Positions 13,501 through 25,561 of a DNA stretch of 64,000 nucleotides are shown here, piece by piece. Within the stretch, counting starts at the first letter, position 1. Each line of letters opens with the position of its first letter. A program made the position numbers and the translations under genes. The stretch is from Augochlora pura (taxonomy: Eukaryota; Arthropoda; Insecta; Hymenoptera; Halictidae). Under the pieces are notes generated by a model. It saw only the letters and a program-made list of their open reading frames with translations, searched no databases and was not told the origin of the DNA. The stretch is taken from contig NC_135781.1 in assembly GCF_028453695.1 (NCBI RefSeq), forward strand, positions 24,303,640-24,367,639, read 5' to 3'.

Positions 13501-14035
13501 TCGAACCACCGGCTATTGACGTAACTCTTATCCGCCGGCCAAAACGATCCGTGCAACGTGTTTCGCGTTTGCGTGTTTATTCGGGATCGTTACGCATCTG
13601 TTACGCGTTAAACGTTTTCGCGACGTCCGGACGTATTTCGAATTTTATCTGTTGACCAATCAAGTCGTTGCTGACATTGACGAAGGATTAATTTGCGAAA
13701 CTATCATTTCGTTGCACGAGGAAATGCTTCGGTCACCGGCTATTACGGATATTTCACTGTTTACGTGACGTTCATTAATTGCAAATGTTCGTTCCGGGAA
13801 TAAAGCGACGTCCGCATAGTTCTAGAAATTTATTTATTTACGGAATTATGATATTGTAATAGATAATTTGGAAATAATGGATTATTTTATAGAGAAAGGA
13901 AAATTTACTTTTAAATTCAAGCAAATATGCATAATTTACCAATGTTTTTCAAAGTCAAAATATTGATTTAACGAAAGTATTACTTGATCGATCAACTTAC
14001 GAATGATAAAAATACTATGAGAAGAAAGCTAATAA
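10598..14035. other. No gene recognised
   Basis: Largely unique sequence. A 12-bp palindrome CCACCGCGGTGG lies at 11343-11354. CTTCTTC followed by AAAATATT recurs near 12220-12262. The 154-codon minus frame at 11480-11944 has no recognisable motif. Confidence 0.55.
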
Positions 14036-14471
14036 TACTGTTTAGAAAACACGTACTGCTGTCCAAACGCGTGGCAGAGAAAAAATATGATACTATTTAA
14101 AAATGTGACAAAGAAAAAACATAATGCTGTTTAAAAATACGACAAGGAAAATACACAATAGTGTTTAAAAATATGACAAAGAAAAAACATATCGCTGTTT
14201 GAAAATATGAAAAGAAAAAACATAGCGCTGTTTAAAAATATGACAAAGAAAAAACATAGCGCTATTAAAAAATGTGACAAAGAAAAAACATAGCGCTGTT
14301 AAAAAATGTGAAAAGAAAAAACATAGCGCTGTTTAAAAATATGACAAAGAAAATACATAATGCCGCTAAAAAAATTACAAAGTAACGTAGAAGAAACATA
14401 GTGCTGTTCAAAAATATGACACAAAAACTACATAATGCTATTTAAAAAAATACTTTATTCTGCTTAAAAAT
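14036..14471. repeat. Minisatellite with a unit of about 34 bp, roughly a dozen degenerate copies
   Basis: The unit reads approximately ACATAGCGCTGTTTAAAAAT followed by ATGACAAAGAAAAA. Central units (about 14180-14340) are nearly identical, while the outer ones are degenerate and vary in length. Each unit has a short GC core (AGCGCT, a palindrome) in an A-rich frame. It starts and ends gradually. No coding frame follows the period. Confidence 0.85.
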
Positions 14472-15243
14472 CTACTCTGGAAAGAACTAAAATGGTGAAT
14501 TAAGAAATTGAGTGGCACAGGCATCTGCTCCGAGCTCTGTAAATCGATCAGAAACAGACATTGCAGCATTAGAAATTTTACATGTTGCACGTGATTTAAC
14601 ATCGGTTCGCATTCGCGACGATTGCGAAAATCGTCGGAGCGTGCGCCGAACATTATCAAATAAACGTTAGCCTTCGCTTTTTCCCAGTGTGAACGACCTC
14701 GCGAACGAGCCGTGTCGAAATTGATTCGTGTGGCCGGCCCGCACCAGTTTTCTCTTTTTCTAGCCAGCTGCAACGCGGATGTAAGCTCGCGAGGCATGCG
14801 AGCCGGAGCGGCAGATGTGCCGGGCCGAGCGGGCCGGCTGATCCGGCGTCTGGTTAACTCGGAATTACATCTATTTAGCGGCATCCCCGCGTTTCGAGTT
14901 TCGTGGCGGCTTTGTGCCGGCAATTTGTTCGCAACGAACACGCGGCTCCACGGCACGCTGCACTAATTCCGGCGTTAATTCGTGTGCGACCGGTGTACGT
15001 CTTCCCCTAACCCCTCCCCGAGTGCGACAGAGCAGACCGTCGCAGAAACGAGGTCTCCGCGGCCGTGGGTCGTGGGTGGTAACTGATAACCCTTATTACG
15101 CGCGTCGGACCTCTACAGCTGTCATTTGTGCTCGAGAGCGCGCGCGTACACGCGTCGAACCGATCGGTTCCGCTTTCGCTTTTCGCCTGTTTTTCCTTTT
15201 CTTTCGAACGCTCGCCGTGGAACACGTGTCGCCATTTTTTACG

Positions 15244-15264
15244 ACGCGGCGCGGCGCGGCGCGA
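15244..15264. repeat. (GCGGC)n pentamer array
   Basis: Tandem GCGGC/GCGCG units ending in GCGACG, within the GC-rich block 14700-15300. Confidence 0.6.
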
Positions 15265-15731
15265 CGAACAAAATCCGCGACAACGGTAGTAATTGGTAGA
15301 GAGCGCCGAGGAATTCGATTGGTATTTTTGATTGTTGAAAGCTGGATTCCACGGGGCGACTACTTTTATGCGAAGATACTTTTCGTGGATTATTTTTTGG
15401 AAGTATTAACTGTAAATATCTCCTATAATTAACACGGTAAATGTGATTCTTTTTCTTAATATACAGCTTTCCTTGTTCACTTTATCCATAAGTGCAATCC
15501 AATGATTACTAGATTCTTATTTTGTGATTTTTATTATTATTTTATCGTTGTTACTATAATTAATTGTACAAGACAAACTTTTGGAAAAGCTTGTGAGAAG
15601 AATGAGTAATCAAGGCAAAGATTAAAAGGTAAAATGAATTTTGAAAAACTTTAAAAAATAGATGATCGCCCAAATGTCGAAAACGCAGTAGCAAACTGTA
15701 GTAGTAAAATCATACTATGCATAAAAGACCG

Positions 15732-15776
15732 CGCGCTGATTAAAAACTTGAAGAGCCAGTTGAAGGGATCAGCGCG
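15732..15776. other. Stem-loop with 9-bp GC stem
   Basis: CGCGCTGAT (15732-15740) pairs perfectly with ATCAGCGCG (15768-15776) over a 27-base loop. About 45 bp on is GGGGGTCCCCC (15820-15830) followed by TTTTC. There is no further evidence for an RNA gene. Confidence 0.35.
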
Positions 15777-18663
15777 TGGCCGGAGAAACGCCAAAAATTT
15801 CCGTTCACGCACTACCATCGGGGGTCCCCCTTTTCTTTAATAATGCGCTGCCTCGGAACAAGTTCCCGTAAAGGAACAATGGCCGATTATAAAAAGTCAA
15901 GCCACGAAACAATGCCCGCCCGGTGTATTAATCCGGGCCGGACGCGGGGTTCACGGGGCCGAATAAATGTATTTTTTCGCCGGTCGTTTTTTGTCCGAGT
16001 GGTGGCCGAGCCCCGGGTCGTTGGTTCTCGAAGCTCGCGTATTTTTTTAATTTGCAATGCTGATAAGATGGAAATGCCCCGGCGGATTTGTAAGTCGAGC
16101 ACCGCGAGCGTAATCGGGGCCCGTCTCGCGCGGCGAGCGATGAAAGCGGGCCCTTCGTGGACCACGTTTGACGGTCCCCCCCTCCGCTGACGGCCGTGTA
16201 ATTTTTCGCGTTTTTGTTTGCCGTTTCCTTTCCTGCGGATTTTTTTGCGAGGGCACCCTGAAGTACGTGGCCGGAGCGGGGCCGAAACAGGACCGCAACA
16301 GGGGCCCCGAACGGGTGACGCGCGAGCCACGGCCTCGATTGTTCCGACGCCGAACCGTGCAATTAGCCCCCTAGCCACGGAGAAAATGATGTCGTGCTGA
16401 GACAAGTGGCCAATGTTATGCAGATTTTATGGGCTAACCGCTGGGATTTTTCGGATTTTTATCACGTCCGGTAAGTAGCGATCCGGGGACGTTCAATGAC
16501 ATTAGGCGCGTTCGACTGCTACCACGTATTTTGTGCCTCTTATTTCATTTCGGCCCGTGACGTGTTTATTGTAACGTTAATTTTGAAACGATGTGACTAT
16601 TTCACCCAATAATCGTAATACTTTATTTTCTCTGTGAAACGATGGCTGCAAAAAGGCGGGACGCGATACGAACGATTCAGTGCTATAACGTTAGCGTAGC
16701 TAGTCGTTATATTTTGTATAACTAACAACGGTTGTTATACAAATAGATAAATATAATTTTACACATGGTAAATAGCGGTAATTGAGAAAACAAGGTGAAG
16801 AGCACAAAGAGTAGTAGTTTTCTCCTCGATATTACGAACGAGTTAAATAAACGAGCAATGGTAGCCGAGACGAGGCGTTGCGTGATCCTCTTTCACACCT
16901 CCGCATTAATGTTTTCGACCGGACGTGTTCGACCGCGTTCCGGGAAACGATGCACTCGAGTCAGGGGTTCACTGACGCATCAGATTCTTCATTCATAAGG
17001 CTTGAGATGCACACGCGGTCTATCGTAATGCTAACATTACGACGCCGAGGAAACGTTGTGAGTTTGCACTTGAATTAAATTAGGTCGAGTGCTGCTCGTT
17101 CATCAATGAACCGCGGCGGCAAAACGATTTCCGAGCATGATTTCTTGGCCTTCGTTTCGATGAATCAGCGTCAATTGATGTTTTAGTTAAAAGCGCGACT
17201 ATAGTTCTCATACAGAGTTTAATCTATCGAAGCTCATTCAAGGCAAATTCGTTTGCGTTGAAATACGTATCTCCCATTCTTCTAGCTATAGATAATTCTA
17301 AACGCGGCTGTTTTAATTTAAGTATGCTTAGTACACATAGTTGCGCAGTTGATAGTGCATTGTATAGCGCAAAAGAAATTCTAAAAAGATTATTTGTTTT
17401 TCACTTTTCTGGACGTCCGAGTTACTAGCGGAACAGAATCGTTATGTTCGCCGGAACGACGCAATACATTTCTTCCACGTAGCAGCGTAAAACGGCGAAC
17501 GAGCCGTGTTGCTAAATAATTTACGAGAACAGCGTAACGTTCAATGTATTTTATGAAATTACACCGACATTGTCGATATCTTCCGTGGCGATTTAAACAT
17601 CCGCGCGCTAAGTGATTTTCCGGCGCTATAATCTGTCGCATTTAAATCAAGATTAGCCCGACACCGCGGGTCGGGTCTCTTGTATTCGAATCAAGATATT
17701 ACGGCAAGATCGTGAAACTGTCGGAATTATCGGCGGCCGTAAATCTCTGGTATATCTCGCGGGACATAATGAATAGATAATAAACAGTTTTACACCCGTA
17801 GAACGCTCGAGTTTATTAAGTAATTGCTCACTGTTGCGGACATTCTTTCGCGAGCCACCGTTCGGTCACGGCGATCAACCATAACGGTACTTTCGTTTCC
17901 ATCTGTGCGTACGGTAACGACCGGCGATCTTATAAGTAAAATTAATATTTCTCCGAATCCGAAAAAAAAGCGGGACGCGAGTTATATCGATACGCGTACC
18001 ATTAACCACGTCGCACCATTATAAATCGCATTCGCGCGATCTTTACGATCGCCTTCCCATTCCTCTTGCATTCCACCGCGGCAACTTCATCCGTAAGAAA
18101 TGTATTGACGTCAGGTAACAATAACGGACACCCGGTAGACCACATCGGCTTTCAGAAATTTCCTGGACCTCCGCGATCTTTACGACTTCCGTTTCCAGTA
18201 CCGTTCACGGCGGAATTGCAATCTAATGAAATTATTGCGCGCGCGCACCTATTCCTTATCCGATACACGTGAGAATTTGTTTAATCGCTGAAGGATACGA
18301 TCGCTATTTCAATTCGTTGCGGCGAATTATACGATTTCATTTCTTTACGATATAATCTACCGCAGCTCGTTCCGTTCTGATTTTAGCTCCTTTCTGCCAG
18401 TATCTAATACTGTTTCGTTTAACTTTTTCATCTTGTGTCATGAGGAGCATTGAAACTGTTAATCGATGTTTGATTTGGAGACTACGACTGGTAAGGACAC
18501 CTCTTTATTTCTATTATTTATTTACAGAGCGATCTTTTATTATTTTCAACTATTTTATTCGTTATCTGTGCTCTTCTATTATCTGTGTTGTCACGTTCAA
18601 CAGTTCGGTGCCGGGTTATTTTTTTGCAACAAAACCTTTCTTTTCGTAATGACTAAGGTACAT

Positions 18664-18954
18664 TTAACCCTTTGGCTACGGCAGTCTTTGGCACGGCCGT
18701 TGTTTTTCGTTAGACATGCAGTTCCGAGGAAGTATATTAAAATATTCAATATATTGAATTTTATTACATTAAACCAACGTTACTTGAAGTGAACAATAAT
18801 TTTAAGCTTTTTTTACAATATTTAACGTAAATATTACACCATATATAATTAATCAAATTTAATAATAAACGGGGGATGCCTATTGGCGCCTACAGTACCG
18901 GAAAGTCAACATGTTTCGGACGCCAATAGGCGCCAACAGTAGTCAAAGGGTTAA
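18664..18954. mobile_element. TTAA-flanked element, copy C
   Basis: A 291-bp unit with TTAA at 18664-18667 and 18951-18954. The ends read CCCTTTGGCTAC and, reversed from the right, CCCTTTGACTAC (11 of 12 identical). Toward the right end GCCTATTGGCG (18878-18888) pairs perfectly with CGCCAATAGGC (18921-18931) over a 32-base loop. Near the left end ACGGC and GCCGT can pair (18678-18700). The middle is AT-rich and non-coding. Confidence 0.75.
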
Positions 18955-20721
18955 TTTAGCTAGAGTCAAATGTGACTCGACACCGCTTTCCGACTGTTAA
19001 ATAAACCCATTGTAAGCAATTAAAAGCAAACACGTTAGCAGGTGTCATTTAACACTTCACTGTTAATAAAAGAAAGACATCAGCCTCTCGAAAACGTGAT
19101 CATAGAAGGGGGGATCGATGCACCTACCGATCGCGTGCCGGTTCGAGGCCAAAAACGATCAGAGTGTAGAAGCTAAGCACCGAACGCATCCGACACACCC
19201 AACCGGATGTGCGGCAGTCCCACAGTTGCCACCCACACAGGCGAATACTTGGTCCGATGTGTAGACGAGGAGCAAACGCACGCGGGAGGGAGCGCGCACG
19301 CAGCTGCGAGCATACGCGCTCCGCGGTCCGCAGCCCGCAAGTCCGCAGTCCGCGGAGTCCGCAATCCACGGGGAGCGACGAGAAGCGACCCGACGCGACG
19401 GGGACGACAGTACCTGGTTGGTCGGCCGGCCGGCTGGGAGATGAAGAGTGAAAGTACCCGAGGTTGGCACAAAGAAGTCATTGAGGAATTCGAGGGAACG
19501 ACAGCGCGGTCATTGGCCGGGGAAGGATTCTGCATTTCTGGCAAGGTTGCAGACAGCTGCACCGCCGCTTTGAAGTGCAAGGTTAATTGCTGCACTCGCG
19601 TTAATCAGACCTATCGAACGCACAAGGTTGACTGCGCCCGTCCTGCGCCACGCTCTCGTAGTTTCGATATTGTTGAATATTAATCTCCTACCTGCTAGCC
19701 ACGCTGCTGTTGTCGAGTTATTAATCGACTGATCCACGATAGTGTCCTATGGCTGGACGCATTTACCGGACAATTTCGAGAGTCTTCGGTAATTAGATGC
19801 AGATCGGGCTGACTCTGTAAATTCGACAGAATCCCGTTTTTGACTTGCGTGAATTACAGAGGCGTAAACTGTTGGATTTATGGCAGACATTCGCAGCGGA
19901 AACTGTTCGATTAAGATCTCAAAACTGTTTTCCATGAAATCTCTAGCTTCCCCTCGAGATTCTATGTCGGATTCAACTTTTAATGGAACGATCCGATTGT
20001 AGGAAATGTCGGTAACATACACCTCTATAAAACGACCGCGGTTTCGATAGCAGTGTTTTACGTTTCCTACCAAAGATGAAAGCTGAAATGCCATCAATAA
20101 AATCTGTCGTTATGCGCAGGTGTTCCCACATTTTTTCGTAACGAGCAATAAAAGTGAAAACCGCCGGACAAGTTAGCAATCGTGCACCGAAATCAGGCAC
20201 GTTTCCCGATCGCCTACCAACAGTCGATTCTTGGCCATGGGCCCGATAAGTCTACGGATCCCCTAGCCATTCGTTATCCTAATTGGAAGATTCTTTGCCG
20301 ATAAAGCGAGCCTTTTCTATATTCCCCGTCGATTCAGCTCCGCTGCTGCGACCATCATGCCACGTATTAATGTGTTTTCTCCTATCGTACGACAACCATC
20401 GCCGAATTAAGGATCTTCGAGGAACGTTTGCGTGTATCGACAGGCAACAAGAGAATCGTCTAACCGTTTCGATTCTCGCTTTAATTTAGGACTTTCATTA
20501 TTTCAGTCCGCTCATCTTTCCATAGTATCGACGAAGTCGGTTTAAATACTTTCTTCGTTGACAGATAAATATCCAAAGTACTTGATTATTTATTGACGTA
20601 CATTTTATTCCAATCCGTTAATTGTAAAGATATAAACGACCACGTGGCAAAGCACGTGTTTTACGGAAATAATGGCAAGGCAACGTGTAAAATCGTGATC
20701 TAATTGTACGTAATGATGTTG
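18955..20721. other. No gene recognised; GC-rich block 19190-19460
   Basis: Three frames are open together across 19170-19680, again from CpG richness. TTAACACTTCACTG at about 19048 resembles a lone TTAA-element end. Confidence 0.5.
19321..19363. repeat. Degenerate TCCGCAG tandem repeat
   Basis: TCCGCAG-like units (GTCCGCA, GCCCGCA, GTCCGCA, GTCCGCG, GTCCGCA) follow each other with little interruption. It lies in the GC-rich block 19190-19460. Confidence 0.6.
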
Positions 20722-20970
20722 TTAACTTCTTGCACTATAATAACGAGTCAGACTCGTGGTGAAGATCTTATACAAGCTCTACTAAATATAAATATTATTA
20801 ATTTCTCCTACGTCGAAGTAAAAATAAATTCTTCTGTTATCAAAGCATAGACACGAAGGTAAATAAAGACAATATAGAAAAAAAATTGTCTGATCCTATT
20901 AGGAAAATTATTAAGTACGAATAAGTGCTAATGGTCACAGCATGAAAGGAGCAATAGTGCAAGGGGTTAA
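20722..20970. mobile_element. TTAA-flanked element, copy D
   Basis: A 249-bp unit with TTAA at 20722-20725 and 20967-20970. The ends are CTTCTTGCACTAT and, reversed from the right, CCCCTTGCACTAT. Just inside the left end ACGAGTC pairs with GACTCGT around a single A (20743-20757). The interior is AT-rich without a credible reading frame. Confidence 0.75.
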
Positions 20971-21460
20971 TTTGATTAGTCTTTTTGCATTTCACGTGAG
21001 TCGAAGAAACGAGCAGTGCGTGCAAATGTGAGATGTTCGAGTGACGTATTGATTTGGAACAGCACGGTTTAGACGGTTGCAGGCTACGGAGGTGGATAAG
21101 AGAACCAGACCACGAAGAACCTGACCGCAAGAACCACCGCTCCATCCGTCGGCGCGCGCGCGCGGCCCTGAATTCACTTTGAGGATCGTCTCGTACATTT
21201 TCCCTGCACCGTTCCGGGTCGCTCTATTTACCCATATACCGTGTTATTCGCGCGTCACAATTTTATTTACGTTCCGGCTTGGAGCGTGCGCGAACCTCCT
21301 GCCGTTTCGTTCAGATTTGCATGCGAACTTGAACGTTACGTAGGAATTCCAAGGTCGTACGTCCTTTCCCTCGATGCCCGCGAACGCGAACTCGAACGCG
21401 ATTCCAGTGCTCCCCTCGACTTCCCAGAGAGAGGTTAAACAAAGCCGGATCACGGGTCCT

Positions 21461-21500
21461 GTCTCTTCCTCTCTCTCTCTCTCTCTCTCTTTCCCTTTCT
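21461..21500. repeat. CT microsatellite
   Basis: Pyrimidine tract with a pure CT run of about ten units, ending TTTCCCTTTCT. Confidence 0.9.
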
Positions 21501-21711
21501 CGTAATCGCACCGAATGCACACAAAACAGGAAGCAGCGAGCATAACAAAGGCTAGGAAAAAACAAATCGATCCGACAAATGTAAACATTTTTTTTATTCC
21601 TTTTATTATTTACGTTTATTCAGAGGTTTATTTACAAATATTTACATCGTGGTCAGTAGCGTTTGACTTCCGCTTTTTTAAACGGTAAGTACTAGAATTG
21701 ATTTGTTATAC

Positions 21712-22440
21712 AGGGTGTCCCAGTTTTTAAGGTTCAAACTTGTCAGTGTATTCTATGGCACACAGTAAGAAAAAAATGTTATGTAAACATAGGTCACATA
21801 GAGCTTTGTTAAAAAGTTATAATAAAAATTCGTTGCTTACCTAAGACCCTTAACAGTCCGCACTTTGCTTGGTTTTACGGTACGCCAACGACTATTGGGA
21901 CCTTTAGTTAAAATATTAAATTTAACAAATCTCATTAAAACAGAAAGTTTCGCTAAATCTTAAAAATAGCCTGAAGTCACGTCCACACCGTAATCATAAA
22001 CTTGCGCCCAAAATCAGAGTAGACGTGTAATTTTGCTGCTATTCCCCAGAGCTGGATTCCATAGGTCAAAATTGGTTTTATTGCACATTTATATATGAGT
22101 AATTTGTTATCTGTACTGAGTTTACTTATCCGGGATATTAGTCAGTTCATAGATTTTATTCGCATTTCAATAATTTTGATGTTTTGTTTTACGTGATGGT
22201 TCCATGAAGAAGTCCCAGATATCTCACCGATGTTATTAATGGTATGACGCTATTGTACAGTTTAAGGTTATTTGCTTGCTCTGTTTTTCGTAGGGTAAAG
22301 ATGATGTGTGCAGATTTAGTGGTGTTGTCCAACTACCTAACCAGTTTTCTATAATTGTAAAATCGTTGGATTCCAACATCGATGAAGTACGACTTGAGCG
22401 TATATATTTAGAATTCGTACCCAATCGACGATATCTAAAT
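21712..22440 (-). mobile_element. Degenerate jockey-like LINE fragment (reverse transcriptase region)
   Basis: Reading the minus strand, 22317-22204 encodes KSAHIIFTLRKTEQ, then VRYLGL. After a frame change, 22132-22014 encodes YKCAIKPILTYGIQLWG. These match the K-x-x-H-x-x-F-T-L-R-K, V-K-Y-L-G-L and Y-K-x-x-x-K-P-I-x-T-Y-G-I-Q-L-W-G blocks that follow the catalytic motif in jockey-clade reverse transcriptases, in the right order and spacing. A further piece upstream reads FTIIENWLGSW, like the E-K-W-L-x-x-W block. Frameshifts, stops and loss of the 5' part show it is dead. Its 3' side ends near CTGGGACACCCTGTATA (about 21727-21711 reversed), which I take as the probable 3' terminus; that limit is inferred. 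Confidence 0.75.
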
Positions 22441-25400
22441 TCTTGATCACCGTTATTGTCTTTCCAATGCTTGCGATATTATTTATTGTTCAAGTCAGTA
22501 AGGATTGCAGCTACCACTTTAAGCGAAGTGGCCACTGTATTTTAAAATATTCGAGCAAACTAGTTTGACTTTTCTGTGCATGTATCTTGATTCATTATGA
22601 ACGAATTAGATTGGTTCTTTTCTTCTCCTGAAACATTATTTACTGATTTTTAACACGTCAAGTACGGTGTCGTTGAAGCGTGCGAACTCTCGTGTCGTTC
22701 CCGTATGCATGGGTAATTTTTATAATAATCTATAAAATACTCGGAATAAATGACACAGTTAGGAGAAATAATTAACGAGGAGATATTAGAAAACGGTAAG
22801 CAACTACTACTTTCGCGTCGTCTTTGATGGGCGAATACGATACACAGATATGCGGACAGATGGATAATCCATGGATCTTTCTACAATATAAAAATGCTCT
22901 GCATCAACCGCAAGATATTGGAACAAAAGAAGTATTTTGAAAGTGATTTATATTGAAATTGTGATATGTAAGAGTTTGCGTTTAAAAAAAAGTAAAAAAA
23001 TATACGTATGCGATATTAATGCGTCACGCTGCTTAAATGTATATAAGAGACTTATATTTACAATACTTATTAAAATAATAGCAATTATTAAGTGAATAAT
23101 ATACGCAACATTGCAGTCAACAACAAAAAATGACAAACGAAATTATGTAAAATAAATGGCATATTTACTTCTCTTTCAGTAAAAATCTTTCCACTGATTG
23201 TACATTTCTTTTGTTCACCTTTACTGCAAACACATAAAATGTGCAGTATTATCACAAAAATGCGATGATTGAAGGGCTTAGAAGAACTGACTCGAGACGA
23301 TTCGAAGTAGAAATCGGATGAAAATGAAAGCAAGCCTATAAATGCTTGGCCAATAGATAAAACGCAGAAAGAAACGAGCCAAATAGGAGCGATGTAACAG
23401 GATCATATCTCGTTAGTTTATCGAGTTCTCATTCGGCCGAAAAAAGGGAGACCGAAGTCTGGAGTAGTGCGAGGGCAAATGACTCATGCCGTGATCCCGA
23501 ATGGCTGAGCCCCGCGTTCGAGCAATTACTTACGACCGCAAAAATCTTGAGCGGTGTTACATGGGCCCCGCGTTCTCCCGATAACGTTTAAGCTGATTTG
23601 AACTATTGAATGCGGGCTGGTTCCGTAGGTATCGGGGTCCCCTTTGTTAACCTTTCATTATTATGCATGGAAAATCGGCTGATCGACGGTGGGGGGTGAA
23701 CGAACGACTTCCAGGAGCATATTAATTGTTCCGCAAGAGACACTACTTATCTATAAGAAATTAACGAGAACTGCCAGTCGGGAGATTTGCGGTCACGGCT
23801 GCGCAGCCGAGTCAATTAGGCACGTTTCAAAAGTCCTGGCCTCTGATTGCGCAGAATATCAATGGCTATTTCCCTGGATTTTTGTCGGCCTGCTAAATTC
23901 GCTGCTACGAGCAACCCAATTAGTTATCTCGAACGACGTATTGGGTCGTGGCAATTTTTCAGAAAAATTAACAGTTTGTTAAATTGTTGATCGAATAATT
24001 CGCATCGGATTGGAGGATTTTCGTTTGCAACCGAATATGCTGGAGCGAATGACGGCGGAGAGCCTTCGATCTTGTAAGATCAGCATCAACGTCGATAGAA
24101 GATTATCTATTTTACTCTCGCTATGGAGAGTGTCCTGCGTAGGCGTGGTTTTGTTGCTCTCACTTTCAATGGAGATAGTCAGTGCCACATATGCTCACCT
24201 TTGATCTATTCGACACTGGTAAGGGTACCTTTTTTTCTTCAAACACTCTCTGCGTACACAATTTCTCTTTTCCATAAAACGCCGTATAAGAAGCGAAAGA
24301 AACGATTTTGCTATAGCTATATCGCAGTTGATACTCCTAATCTGATGTAATCGCAACACAGAAAACTCGAAACACGTCATAAGGCTGGCGCACAGTGCGG
24401 CCACACGAGCTAAATTGTTATACAACGATATTCCCATTTAATACTCGGACACTTTTGAAAACGCAATAACTTTTTTAAAACTAGGCTAACTATTTTTAAT
24501 TGTTTTTAGATGATAAAGGGACTAGTATACTATACAATGACTAAACTACTTTGTTACAATTCTGTTATTGCTTGGAATGACAAAACAAAATAAAAAACTC
24601 TCGTTTCTTAATTTTTTACCTGAATCTATGACGAAATTTAAGAAACGCGTTTTGTAGACAAAGAAGTTAGAAAGTGTGAGTATTTATTTCTTTCGTCGTT
24701 CTAAGCAACAGGAAAATTGAAAAAAAAGAAAGTATTCTAGTAATTGTCTAGTAGACTGGTTTAAAAAGTTGTGCAAATATTAACGGAAGTTACTATGCGT
24801 ATACATAAGCATATAATAATTTCACAAGATCTGATATCGTTTGGCTTGACATTTTTGTCCTGTGAGGCGTTTAGCACGAATTCTCAGGGAACGTGTTTTA
24901 TATCGCACCTCGACAAGGCACGATTTGACTCTAATAGCGGAACTGGTCCTCCGAGATTGAATTCGAATAGCATGACTTCACTGTTCCCCGCAATATTTAC
25001 GCTAACCAGACCCACCGCTGCTGCTCGTAACATTTCGCTGCGCGTATCTCTTCGAGGTTGCCTCTTCTGCATACGGGCGACCCGGCTGTTATTGCGTTTA
25101 ATACCGCAATTTCATAAAGAACGAATCCGTTAGCGTACACGGCAATTAAGCAATCGTGCGCGAGATACATACCTCGAGCTATGACCGCGCGACGTAAAAA
25201 ACCATGCGAAGCTCCCTGCGGTATACGTCGTAATTGGTCCGGATGAAACATTGTTGTTTCTTTATCGTAATTTTACGCGCGCAATTAGCAGCAAATCGAC
25301 GCGCTCGAATTGCGCGCGGATTATTTAGTGGTAAAAACGATACTGGTTCATTTATGTAGCCGTAATTTCGAGTGGCCTAATGAATGCGTGACTCAGCGCC

Positions 25401-25537
25401 GCGACCGGCCGCCTCGTGTAAATTACATCTGAACGTTAGATCGTGTTTAAGTAGCGCTGTAAATGATACCGACCGGTCGCGGAACGCGAGTCGCGATGCA
25501 ACTTTGTACAAACTGTTCTTTTATTGCTTCTCTTAGA
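22441..25537. other. No gene recognised; AT-rich with repeat-like pieces
   Basis: TTAACACGTCAAGTACGGTG near 22649 resembles a single TTAA-element end without a partner. 24430-24760 has a transposon-like look, with a 10-bp hairpin CGTTTCTTAA (24602-24611) / TTAAGAAACG (24638-24647); its family is not recognised. Confidence 0.5.
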
Positions 25538-25561
25538 CTGCTGCTGCTGCTGCTGCTGCTG
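25538..25561. repeat. (CTG)8 trinucleotide repeat
   Basis: Eight perfect CTG units. No flanking open frame looks coding in any phase, so a translated Gln, Ala, Leu, Ser or Cys run is not supported. Confidence 0.9.

Larger units (their letters stand above)
14472..18663. other. Non-coding, with GC-rich blocks at 14700-15300 and 15880-16380
   Basis: Overlapping long frames on both strands in the two GC blocks (up to 172 codons) are typical of CpG-rich DNA with few stops. No domain was seen. The rest is ordinary mixed sequence. Confidence 0.55.

Noticed and set aside
14438..15432. 172-codon frames on opposite strands
   Set aside because: GC-rich block and minisatellite edge; the frames overlap on opposite strands with low-complexity composition.
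19120..19260. Resemblance to 5S rRNA pieces (CCGGTTC, GAAGCTAAGCA, TACTTGG), as in a 5S-derived SINE
   Set aside because: The spacing between the would-be internal promoter boxes is far too long, and the rest does not align.
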